Source: Firmicutes bacterium UBA1047 (GTDB lineage: Bacteria; Bacillota; Clostridia; Tissierellales; Sedimentibacteraceae). Taken from it: a stretch of 8,692 nt of DNA. The notes under the pieces were generated by a model. It did no database searches. It saw only the letters and a program-made list of their open reading frames with translations, and had not been told where the DNA came from. Shown here one piece after another: positions 1 to 6,165 of this stretch (positions within the stretch are counted from its first letter, which is position 1; each line of letters opens with the position of its first letter). Position numbers and translations under genes: made by a program. Location of the stretch: NCBI GenBank assembly GCA_002316585.1, contig DCDU01000156.1, positions 4,278 through 12,969 of the forward strand, written 5' to 3'.

Positions 1-462
1 CTGAGAATGCTTCAGTCGGGTGAAAAACTTTGTCAGGTTTATGATTTTCTCAATACTGACTATGTATATGCCGGCGTAATCCTTCATGACATGTGTAAGA
101 TATTGGAAATGGATTCGGACGAATATGGTGTGGTTTCTGATTATACTATGGAAGGAAAATTGCTTGGGCACATAATTCAAGGAATAAAGGAAATAGATTC
201 AGAGGGCGAAAAAATAGGAATTGTCAGAGAAAAAAGCGTGATTCTGCAGCACATGGTCTTATCTCATCACTATGAACCTGAGTTTGGCAGCCCTAAGAAA
301 CCTATGACGCCGGAAGCGGAGCTTTTGCACTTTTTAGATATAATTGATGCAAGAATGTTTGATTTCGAACATTCGCTTGAAGCTATAGAGCCGGGGCAAT
401 TTACTGATAAAGTATGGCTTTTGGATAACAGAAATCTTTATAAATTAAAAGGAGATTCTTAA
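1..462 (+). CDS. HD-domain protein, YhaM-like 3'-5' exoribonuclease (5' end outside window)
   Basis: The reading frame is open from base 1, so the true start lies upstream; the first in-frame ATG at 7 is internal. The visible part is the C-terminal half of an HD metal-dependent phosphohydrolase. The HD pair is at bases 85-90 (context VILHDMCKI). A second metal-site histidine pair lies in VLSHH at 265-270. It is followed by EFGSPKKPMTPEAELLHFLD and an IDAR motif, a pattern I associate with YhaM, a cytoplasmic 3'-5' exonuclease acting on RNA and single-stranded DNA. Family members are about 310-320 residues, so roughly half, including the usual N-terminal OB-fold, is missing. The position after HDM is Cys, where Gly is common (HDxGK). 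The family assignment comes from motif recognition, and another HD hydrolase remains possible. No classical terminator follows; the next element is a repeat hairpin. Confidence 0.75.
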   Translation: MRMLQSGEKLCQVYDFLNTDYVYAGVILHDMCKILEMDSDEYGVVSDYTMEGKLLGHIIQGIKEIDSEGEKIGIVREKSVILQHMVLSHHYEPEFGSPKKPMTPEAELLHFLDIIDARMFDFEHSLEAIEPGQFTDKVWLLDNRNLYKLKGDS

Positions 463-471
463 ACCTAATAT

Positions 472-537
472 AGGTATGGGGACACACCTCTAAAGTAGGG
501 CGAGCTCTTGGAGTAAGCTTTAGAGGAATGTCCCCGA
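472..537. repeat. REP-like hairpin repeat, copy A
   Basis: An 18-base left arm (478-495, starting GGGGACACACCT) pairs with an 18-base right arm (518-535, ending AGGAATGTCCCC). The only break is a symmetric two-base internal loop (CA opposite TT). The 22-base loop between the arms is unrelated to that of copy B. The outer blocks AGGTATGGGGACACACCT (472-489) and AGGAATGTCCCCGA (524-537) recur exactly at 7538-7555 and 7585-7598. It begins ten bases after the HD gene stop. Conserved ends, a variable loop and an extragenic position downstream of a gene resemble REP/RAYT-type elements. No transposase is present in the window, so mobility is inference. Confidence 0.8.
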
Positions 538-551
538 AAATGAAGAATCTC

Positions 552-597
552 TTTTTTTTTTATGCCCCAACCCCATTTTTAGAGGGGTATGGGGCAT
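552..597. repeat. T10 run followed by a GC-rich hairpin
   Basis: Ten consecutive T residues (552-561) are followed by a hairpin. Its left arm ATGCCCCAACCCC (562-574) pairs with GGGGTATGGGGCAT (584-597), with one bulged A and a short AT-rich loop. The left arm with its flank (562-578) is the reverse complement, with one mismatch, of a segment beside repeat copy B (7612-7628). The element therefore seems to belong to the same repeat family. On neither strand does a T-tract directly follow this hairpin, so it is not a textbook terminator. It lies between the convergent ends of the HD gene and the minus-strand gene, and may block or slow transcription from either side. Confidence 0.6.
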
Positions 598-603
598 AGG
601 TTA

Positions 604-1398
604 TTATCTTCTTCTTTGTCTTATGCGAATTGGTTTTTGAACATGCTTTTCATGTTTTATGTTTTTCTCTGCTGAAGGGGGTGTGTTAACAGGATTACTA
701 TCATCATCTTCTATGCTGTAGTCAAACTGAGCACTCTTAAATACTTGACTATCGGAATGTTCATGCGTCTTATCGGGCTCTTCGGATTGTTCCGAAGAAG
801 ACATTATGTTATTTATCATAGGCATGAATGCTTCCATTAAACTGCTTAAATCATTGCTGTTTTCCTTATTGCCGGCTGCTGCCAAGGAAGAGAGCACTTC
901 GTTAAAGCTGCTTTTATTGCCGTTTGTTAAAGAGGAAAGCATTTCGTTTAAGCCGCCATTTTTTGCTATATTCATCGCCACGGCACCTATTATCTTATCC
1001 ATGTTGTTAGCTAAAAGGGGCTGTGCCACTAACTTTGCAACAGGAATGTTTCCGTTTTTCAATAATGCTGTTATTTTATCTGTCGGAGTTTTAGCGTCAA
1101 AAGCCTGTATTGGTCTGAAATTTTGAGCCCTGCTGATAAATGAGTACATTCCAAGCAGTGTGCTCACTTTTTCCACTGCCGGCAGATATGTATTTACCTT
1201 TGATACTGTTTGTGCCGAAGTAAGAGGTGCAAAGGTCCGAACCATACTTATTATGTTTTCCATTTTTCCGGGGTCTTGCAATACTCCTGAGGTAAATGAT
1301 TTTGTGGTTCCCGACAGCTTAGATACAATGCCGTTTAACTGATTGCTTCCGAAAATATATTTGGCAGCTAAAGAATATAATAATATTTGAACTGGAAT
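604..1398 (-). CDS. Protein of unknown function, basic C-terminus, probable AUU start
   Basis: I do not recognise this protein. The frame is open from the stop at 604-606 back to an in-frame stop at 1411-1413. It has no ATG before 1263-1261 and a TTG at 1281-1279. The best ribosome site is AGAAGGTGAT (1411-1402 on the minus strand), nine of ten bases matching the anti-SD complement. It is placed to start at ATT 1398-1396, giving 264 residues beginning (M)PVQILLYSLAAKYIFG. The TTG start would give 225 residues, but its upstream AGGAG is only two bases away. The N-terminus is hydrophobic to amphipathic. The middle holds repeated NE(M/V)LSSL units (about 151-157 and 166-172, then NDLSSLMEAF near 182). 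The last 70 residues are acidic, then Lys/Arg-rich, ending RIRQRRR. There is no clear signal peptide or long membrane span. It is divergent from the gene at 1542. Confidence 0.65.
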   Translation of the reverse strand: MPVQILLYSLAAKYIFGSNQLNGIVSKLSGTTKSFTSGVLQDPGKMENIISMVRTFAPLTSAQTVSKVNTYLPAVEKVSTLLGMYSFISRAQNFRPIQAFDAKTPTDKITALLKNGNIPVAKLVAQPLLANNMDKIIGAVAMNIAKNGGLNEMLSSLTNGNKSSFNEVLSSLAAAGNKENSNDLSSLMEAFMPMINNIMSSSEQSEEPDKTHEHSDSQVFKSAQFDYSIEDDDSNPVNTPPSAEKNIKHEKHVQKPIRIRQRRR

Positions 1399-1428
1399 AA
1401 TATCACCTTCTTATAAACATCTTCTTAT

Positions 1429-1457
1429 ATCATATTCCGGCAGGATAATTATGTTAC
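1429..1457 (-). promoter_or_regulatory. Candidate promoter for the minus-strand gene
   Basis: Read on the minus strand, GTAACA (1457-1452) and TATGAT (1434-1429) are separated by 17 bases. They match the sigma-A boxes at 4/6 and 5/6 positions. Transcription would begin near 1422, giving a leader of about 24 bases before the proposed AUU start and just containing the AGAAGGTGAT ribosome site. The -35 box is weak and AT-rich DNA yields such matches by chance. Confidence 0.35.
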
Positions 1458-1487
1458 TTAGAATAAGTGACCGTATCACAAATAAAA

Positions 1488-1526
1488 TTGTAATTAAATG
1501 ATGCTCGCGGCATATTATGTAATATG
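1488..1526 (+). promoter_or_regulatory. Palindrome overlapping a possible promoter for the small charged protein
   Basis: CATATTA (1511-1517) and TAATATG (1520-1526) form a perfect 7-base inverted repeat with a 2-base centre, ending four bases before the GGAGG ribosome site of the gene at 1542. A possible -35 TTGTAA (1488-1493) and -10 TATTAT (1513-1518) are 19 bases apart, longer than ideal, and the -10 lies inside the palindrome. The palindrome could be an operator, but no regulator family is recognised from its sequence. Confidence 0.35.
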
Positions 1527-1541
1527 ATTGGAGGTATATGA

Positions 1542-1853
1542 ATGTCAAATATATTTAGAAGCGATAAAGAAATTAACAAAATTAAGGAAAGCAAGGAATT
1601 TAAAAAGGTTGCAAGCGATAAGCGCGTAAATGATTTTGTAAATAATAAACAATTTCAAGAATTTAAAGAAAAGTATGAAGGTAAATCCGAAGATGAAATT
1701 TTAAGGGATGCAAAAAATATGGGAAGGAAATTAAAAGAGCAATATGGAGAACAGGAATACAACAAAAAAATTGAAGATTTAAAAAACTTTGAGAAATTTT
1801 TAACCCCTGAACAAAAAAGAAAAATGAGGAAGTTCTTAGAAAATCTTGATTGA
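1542..1853 (+). CDS. Small highly charged helical protein of unknown function
   Basis: The product has 103 residues. The ATG at 1542 sits seven bases after GGAGG (1530-1534), which settles the start. The protein is very rich in Lys, Glu, Asp and Asn with almost no hydrophobic stretch, no cysteine, no signal peptide and no membrane segment. It should be a soluble, mostly alpha-helical cytoplasmic protein. Heptad-like spacing of hydrophobic residues (for example DFVNNKQFQEFKEKY near 31-45 and LKNFEKFL near 80-87) suggests amphipathic helices or helix packing. I recognise no family and assign no function. It is divergent from the unknown minus-strand gene and is followed after 23 bases by its own terminator, so it is a single-gene transcription unit. 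Confidence 0.75.
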   Translation: MSNIFRSDKEINKIKESKEFKKVASDKRVNDFVNNKQFQEFKEKYEGKSEDEILRDAKNMGRKLKEQYGEQEYNKKIEDLKNFEKFLTPEQKRKMRKFLENLD

Positions 1854-1876
1854 AAATAGGTACTTGTCAACATAAT

Positions 1877-1897
1877 AAAGGAGCGAAGCTCCTTTTT
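1877..1897 (+). terminator. Rho-independent terminator
   Basis: AAAGGAGC (1877-1884) and GCTCCTTT (1888-1895) form a perfect 8-base stem with a GAA loop, and the T-run continues to 1897. It lies 23 bases after the stop of the small charged protein gene and separates it from the transporter operon. Confidence 0.85.
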
Positions 1898-2118
1898 GGA
1901 TTCATGTAATGTTATGCATGATTATTATATAATGTGATAAAATGCATTAAACAACATAAGACTGCATATTTTATTATAATTAATTTTTGCCATTGTTTTT
2001 TGCTTGAAAATAATATTCAAATTTAAACGATAAATTTCGACAAAAAATTATTTGCAAATGTGTGCCTGATGAATACAAACTTGAAATATTGTTAATAACA
2101 GGAAATAAAACGTTTTCA
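1898..2118. promoter_or_regulatory. AT-rich intergenic region with palindromes upstream of the transporter promoter
   Basis: No credible gene is seen in the roughly 300 bases between the terminator and the lipoprotein gene. Near the promoter there are two short perfect palindromes: TGTTAATAACA (2090-2100) and AAAACGTTTT (2107-2116). The second, read as AATAAAACGTTTTCA (2104-2118), fits the CcpA cre pattern WTGNAANCGNWNNCW except at the TG positions. It ends eight bases before the -35 box. A looser inverted repeat, TTGAA (2004-2008) with TTCAA (2016-2020), lies further upstream. These are candidate operator sites only. Confidence 0.35.
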
Positions 2119-2126
2119 AAAATCAA

Positions 2127-2155
2127 TTGACAATTAATATATATTCAATTATAAT
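2127..2155 (+). promoter_or_regulatory. Consensus sigma-A promoter of the transporter operon
   Basis: A perfect -35 TTGACA (2127-2132) and a perfect -10 TATAAT (2150-2155) are separated by exactly 17 bases. Transcription should start near 2162, leaving a leader of about 40 bases that carries the AGGAGGG ribosome site at 2188-2194. That leader is too short for most known riboswitches, so control most likely acts at initiation. Confidence 0.85.
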
Positions 2156-2201
2156 ATGGATACATAATTTATAATTCTGTAAAAATTAGGAGGGACAAGT
2201 A

Positions 2202-3368
2202 ATGAAGAAGTTAATAAGTTTATTATTGACTCTGATGATGGTTTTACCGTTGGCATCATGCACTCAGCCGGCACAAACCCCTGCGGGAGACACTGGGGAC
2301 TTTCAGGGCAAGATAGCAATTGTTACAAACACACTATCTCAAAATGAAGAAGAATATCGTTCAGCTGAATTGATGGTTAAAAGATATGGAGAAGACAAAA
2401 TTGTTCACCAATTATGGCCGGATAACTTCATGACTGAACAGGAACAAATGATAAGCACAATAGCAAAAATAGGCTCCGACCCGGAAGTTAAAGTATTGAT
2501 TATCAATCAGGCAGTTCCCGGTACCAATGCAGCGGTAGATAAACTGCTGGAAACTAGGGATGATATGTTTATAGTTTACTGTACGCCTCAGGAAAATCCG
2601 CCTGATGTTGCACAGAGAGCAGACCTGATTCTTAATCCCGATGAATTGAAAATGGGAGATAATATTCCTGTACAGGCAAAGAAATTAGGAGCTGAAACAT
2701 TAGTTCACTATTCATTTCCGAGGCATTTATCAATAGTTATGATTGCCGCAAGACGAGAAATAATGATAGAAAAATGCAAGGAAATCGGACTTGAATTCCA
2801 CGATGCTTCTGCGCCTGACCCGACAAGCGACGTTGGAGTACCGGGAGCACAGCAATTCATACTTGAGGATGTGCCTAAGTTGGTTGATAGATTCGGAAAG
2901 AATACGGCATTCTTCTCAACGAACTGTTCAATGCAGACTCCGCTGATTAAAGCTTGTGTTGACGAGGGAGCAATTTATCCTCAGCCGTGCTGTCCTTCAC
3001 CATACCACGGATTCCCTACGGCTTTGGGTATAGAATCAATATCCAAGGACTTTTCTGTTGAGGGTATGGCACTGGTTGTAAGCGAAACTGCCAAAGCACT
3101 TAAAGAAAAAGGAGTTTTAGGAAGATTCTCCACATGGCCGGTGCCTGTTGCCATGATGAATACGATAGCTTCCACAGAATATGCCATTGAGTGGTTAAAA
3201 GGCAATGTAGGCGATGAATTAGACGTAAAATTACTTGAAGAAAAGATGGCTGAATATGCTAAACTCACTGTTACTACAAGCCCGTACACTGAAGAAGGTC
3301 TGGAAATTCCTCACTTCAGACTGATAATGATGGATTTCTTAACTTACGGAGAAGAACATATTATCTAA
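2202..3368 (+). CDS. ABC transporter solute-binding lipoprotein, DUF3798 family
   Basis: The product has 388 residues, and the ATG lies seven bases after AGGAGGG. The N-terminus is a lipoprotein signal: MKK, a hydrophobic run, then LASC at 17-20. Cys20 should be lipidated and anchor the protein on the outer face of the membrane. The mature part resembles the DUF3798 family (PF12683), with a periplasmic-binding-protein-like fold. Cues are GKIAIVTNTLSQNEEEYRSA near the start, then VLIINQAVPGTNAAVD and YCTPQENPPDVAQRADLIL. Four cysteines cluster late in the protein (C242, C252, C263, C264). The gene is first in an operon with one ATPase and two permeases, so the role should be ligand capture for import. 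The ligand is unknown to me. A regulator-like, non-transport reading of the fold is unlikely given the lipobox and neighbours. Confidence 0.85.
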   Translation: MKKLISLLLTLMMVLPLASCTQPAQTPAGDTGDFQGKIAIVTNTLSQNEEEYRSAELMVKRYGEDKIVHQLWPDNFMTEQEQMISTIAKIGSDPEVKVLIINQAVPGTNAAVDKLLETRDDMFIVYCTPQENPPDVAQRADLILNPDELKMGDNIPVQAKKLGAETLVHYSFPRHLSIVMIAARREIMIEKCKEIGLEFHDASAPDPTSDVGVPGAQQFILEDVPKLVDRFGKNTAFFSTNCSMQTPLIKACVDEGAIYPQPCCPSPYHGFPTALGIESISKDFSVEGMALVVSETAKALKEKGVLGRFSTWPVPVAMMNTIASTEYAIEWLKGNVGDELDVKLLEEKMAEYAKLTVTTSPYTEEGLEIPHFRLIMMDFLTYGEEHII

Positions 3369-3392
3369 TACATAATAAATATCTATAAATAT

Positions 3393-3439
3393 AAGGAATG
3401 TTTCAGAATTTCTTATTTGATACTTCTGATTCATTCCTT
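3393..3439 (+). promoter_or_regulatory. Intercistronic hairpin between lipoprotein and ATPase genes
   Basis: A 16-base left arm, AAGGAATGTTTCAGAA (3393-3408), pairs with TTCTGATTCATTCCTT (3424-3439) apart from two central mismatches, around a 15-base loop. It starts 25 bases after the lipoprotein stop and ends 36 bases before the ATPase start. Only a short T-run is present at its end, so it is not a full terminator. It probably acts as a partial terminator or as a 3' end protecting the upstream message, allowing more binding protein than ATPase. Confidence 0.7.
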
Positions 3440-3475
3440 TGCTAATTAAGAAAAGTCATACAACAGGAGGTAAAA

Positions 3476-5065
3476 ATGAGTGATAGCCTTCTAAGCTTAA
3501 AGCATGTTTCAAAAGAATATTCGGGAAACAAAGTGTTGAAGGATATAAGTATTGAGCTGAAAAAGGGTGAAATTCATGCGCTTATAGGTGAAAACGGAGC
3601 AGGCAAATCCACATTAATGAACATTCTTTTCGGTATGCCTGTAATTCATACAACCGGCGGATATGAAGGAGCTATAGAAATAGAAGGTAAGGAGGTACAT
3701 ATTAAATCTCCTCATGATGCCATGAATTATGGAATTGGCATGGTACATCAGGAATTTATGCTTATTAACGGATTTACCATTACCGAAAACATTAAACTGA
3801 ACAGGGAAATAACAAAACCAAACTTGGTAAGCCCCGTCTTTGGAAAACGTTTGGAAACATTGGATATTAAAAAAATGAATGAGGATGCAAGAAATGCCTT
3901 GGACATTTTGGATATGAATATTGATGAATTTTTACCGGTGGCAGGTCTTCCCGTAGGTCATATGCAGTTTATTGAAATTGCGCGGGAAATAGATAAAACA
4001 GGAATAAAGATTCTTGTTTTTGACGAACCTACGGCAGTTTTGGCAGAAGCGGAAGCTAAAAACCTTTTAAATGCTATAAGAAAACTTTCGCAAAAAGGAA
4101 TAGGAATCATTTTTATAAGTCACAGGCTTGATGAAATAATTGATGTTGCCGACACGGTTACGGTTCTTCGTGACGGAGAGCATGTGGTTACAAAAAATGT
4201 TAAGGATACTAATAAATATGAAATAGCTCAGCTGATGGTTGGACGAAAAATCAACATTGAAAGAGGAGAAGGAATAAACAAAAATATTGTTGACGAAACA
4301 ATATTGAATATAAAGGATTTAGCTGTTGCTATGCCCGGTGAAAGAGTAAAGGGTATAGATTTAAGTGTAAAAAGAGGAGAAATAGTAGGTATAGGCGGAC
4401 TGGCAGGACAGGGGAAGTTAGGTCTTGCCAATGGTATTATGGGGATATTTCCCGCAAAAGGAGAAGTTGAATTTGAAGGTAATAATTTAGCATTAAACGA
4501 CCCGAAGACTGCAATTAAATCCGGCATTGCATTTGTAAGTGAAGACAGAAAAGGTGTAGGACTTTTATTGGATGAATCAATCGAATCTAATATTGCATTT
4601 TCGGCAATGCAGATAAATAATGATTTTTTAATTAATTTTGGAGCTGTAAAGTTGAAGGATTCCGCCAAAATTAGAAGTCATGCCGTTAAAATGATTGGAG
4701 ATTTGGATATAAGATGCACCTCCTCCATGCAAATGGTGGGAAGTTTAAGCGGAGGAAACCAGCAGAAGGTATGTGTTGCGAGAGCTTTAACTTTAAAACC
4801 CACACTTCTTTTAGTTTCAGAGCCGACCAGGGGAATAGACATAGGAGCTAAGAAATTAGTGCTTGACTTACTGAAGCAGTTAAACAACGAAGGTATGACC
4901 ATAGTAATGACTTCTTCGGAATTAGCCGAATTAAGAAGCATATGTGACAGGATCGTAATAATTTGCGAAGGTAAGGTTGAAGGGGTACTTCCTCCTGATG
5001 CGCCGGATGCCGAATTCGGTTTAATGATGTCAGGCAGCAGACATACAGAAGGGAGTGAGGCATAA
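3476..5065 (+). CDS. ABC transporter ATPase with two nucleotide-binding domains (RbsA/NupO type)
   Basis: The product has 529 residues; the start is five bases after AGGAGG. It is a cytoplasmic motor subunit with two fused ATPase domains. NBD1 has Walker A GENGAGKST (38-46), signature LPVGHMQ (158-164, Pro replacing the usual Ser), Walker B VFDEPT with D183/E184, and switch H216. NBD2 has a degenerate Walker A GLAGQGKL (308-315), a canonical signature LSGGNQQK (424-431), Walker B with Ser448 in place of Asp but E449 kept, and Ser481 at the switch-His position. This layout is typical of sugar (RbsA, MglA) and nucleoside (NupO) importers. Head-to-tail pairing predicts one competent ATP site (NBD1 Walker motifs with the NBD2 signature) and one weak site. 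Its TAA overlaps the next ATG by one base, implying translational coupling. The substrate cannot be read from this subunit. Confidence 0.93.
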   Translation: MSDSLLSLKHVSKEYSGNKVLKDISIELKKGEIHALIGENGAGKSTLMNILFGMPVIHTTGGYEGAIEIEGKEVHIKSPHDAMNYGIGMVHQEFMLINGFTITENIKLNREITKPNLVSPVFGKRLETLDIKKMNEDARNALDILDMNIDEFLPVAGLPVGHMQFIEIAREIDKTGIKILVFDEPTAVLAEAEAKNLLNAIRKLSQKGIGIIFISHRLDEIIDVADTVTVLRDGEHVVTKNVKDTNKYEIAQLMVGRKINIERGEGINKNIVDETILNIKDLAVAMPGERVKGIDLSVKRGEIVGIGGLAGQGKLGLANGIMGIFPAKGEVEFEGNNLALNDPKTAIKSGIAFVSEDRKGVGLLLDESIESNIAFSAMQINNDFLINFGAVKLKDSAKIRSHAVKMIGDLDIRCTSSMQMVGSLSGGNQQKVCVARALTLKPTLLLVSEPTRGIDIGAKKLVLDLLKQLNNEGMTIVMTSSELAELRSICDRIVIICEGKVEGVLPPDAPDAEFGLMMSGSRHTEGSEA

Positions 5066-6165
5066 TGACAGGGATAAAAGAAAAAGGTATAAGTTATAAA
5101 GATATAGTTAAAAAGGTAGGCTTTCCAACAATTTTTATCGGAGGATTCTGGATTTTGCTTCTTATAGCAGGCGGATTCTTGGGAATATCCATGACAACCT
5201 TGTTAAGTGACACAATAAAACGCGCAGGAATGAACGGCATACTTGTGCTTGCAATGGTTCCTTCCATTCAATCGGGAACAGGACCGAATTTTGCATTGCC
5301 GGTAGGAGTAGTATGCGGCTTATTTGCGATAGTTTGTTCAATTGAAATTGGATTTACAGGCTGGGCATGGCTATTTGCATCAATTGCTTTTGCCATACCA
5401 TTGGCTGTTATTGTTGGATATTTATACGGTAAACTTTTAAATGCGGTTAAAGGCTCCGAAATGACCATTGCAACTTACACAGGATTTTCAATTGTTGCGT
5501 TTATGTGCCTTCCGTGGCTTGTGATACCATTCCAAAGCAAAAATATGGGATGGTTTATAGGGAAGGGATTAAGAGAAACAATTCAGCTTGATGCAATCAA
5601 AGGAGCGCAAACATTAAGTAACTTTTTAAAATTTTCACTTTTTGGGGAAAAGGGCTTTATTACTTTCGGAGGAGAAAAAGGAATAATAATACCGACCGGA
5701 ATGCTCTTAATGTTTTTCATATGCTGTGTTACAGTATGGTTATATTTCAGGTCAAAGTCAGGTATTGCCATATCTGCGGGCGGAATTAACCCGATGTTTG
5801 CAAAGTCCTCGGGAATAGATATAGACAAATGCAGAATAAAGGCAAATATTTTGTCTACCATAATGGCAGCTATCGGAATTATTGTTTATTCTCAGGGCTA
5901 CGGTTATGCACAGCTTTACACTGCTCCCTTAAACATGGCATTTCCTGCTGTGGCTGCTGTTTTAATCGGAGGTGCTACAGCTTCAAGAGCAAAGGTATTT
6001 CATGTAATAATAGGCGTAATCATATATCAGGGTCTTTTTACAACGGCACTTCCTGTGGCAAACCTATTGTTTGAAGGTACGGATTTATCTGAAATACTTC
6101 GTATGATAATTCAAAACGGAATAATTCTTTATGCTTTGACACAGGTTAAAGGAGGCGATAAATAA
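5065..6165 (+). CDS. ABC transporter permease, BPD_transp_2 family (first permease)
   Basis: The product is a 366-residue integral membrane protein with roughly eight to ten hydrophobic segments. The first follows a short cytoplasmic tail at about residues 18-40. It belongs with permeases of sugar/nucleoside-type importers (RbsC, NupP/NupQ; PF02653). A cytoplasmic KGSEMTIA segment (E132) and the later SGIDIDKCRIKAN segment (D254), followed by a small-residue-rich helix ending LIGGATAS, align with the second permease. The two are therefore paralogues likely to form a heterodimeric channel. Start and stop overlap both neighbours by one base at TAATG, and a GGGAGTGAGG purine tract lies upstream of the start. 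It should work with the preceding ATPase and the DUF3798 lipoprotein. Confidence 0.9.
   Translation: MTGIKEKGISYKDIVKKVGFPTIFIGGFWILLLIAGGFLGISMTTLLSDTIKRAGMNGILVLAMVPSIQSGTGPNFALPVGVVCGLFAIVCSIEIGFTGWAWLFASIAFAIPLAVIVGYLYGKLLNAVKGSEMTIATYTGFSIVAFMCLPWLVIPFQSKNMGWFIGKGLRETIQLDAIKGAQTLSNFLKFSLFGEKGFITFGGEKGIIIPTGMLLMFFICCVTVWLYFRSKSGIAISAGGINPMFAKSSGIDIDKCRIKANILSTIMAAIGIIVYSQGYGYAQLYTAPLNMAFPAVAAVLIGGATASRAKVFHVIIGVIIYQGLFTTALPVANLLFEGTDLSEILRMIIQNGIILYALTQVKGGDK

Noticed and set aside
478..561. Repeat copy A plus T10 as a rho-independent terminator of the HD gene
   Set aside because: The T-run begins 16 bases after the stem instead of directly following it, and copy B has no T-run, so the hairpin is better explained as a repeat, although some termination is possible.
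806..1126. Plus-strand open frame of 106 codons
   Set aside because: It lies antisense inside the minus-strand gene, has a leucine/serine-rich composition typical of an antisense shadow, and lacks a convincing ribosome site.
1465..1480. CRP-like site TGTGA-N5-TCACT on the minus strand
   Set aside because: The spacer is five rather than six bases and CRP control is not expected in this type of organism, so it is more likely chance.
2156..2201. Possible riboswitch in the lipoprotein leader
   Set aside because: The predicted leader is only about 40 bases and shows no recognisable aptamer or terminator/antiterminator pair.
4228..4668. Minus-strand open frame of 146 codons inside the ATPase gene
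   Set aside because: It is fully antisense to conserved ATPase sequence, with shadow-like Ser/Pro/Ile composition and no independent signal.
5829..6074. Plus-strand open frame of 81 codons inside the first permease
   Set aside because: It is a shifted frame of conserved permease sequence, with odd Cys/Ser/Asn-rich composition and no ribosome site.
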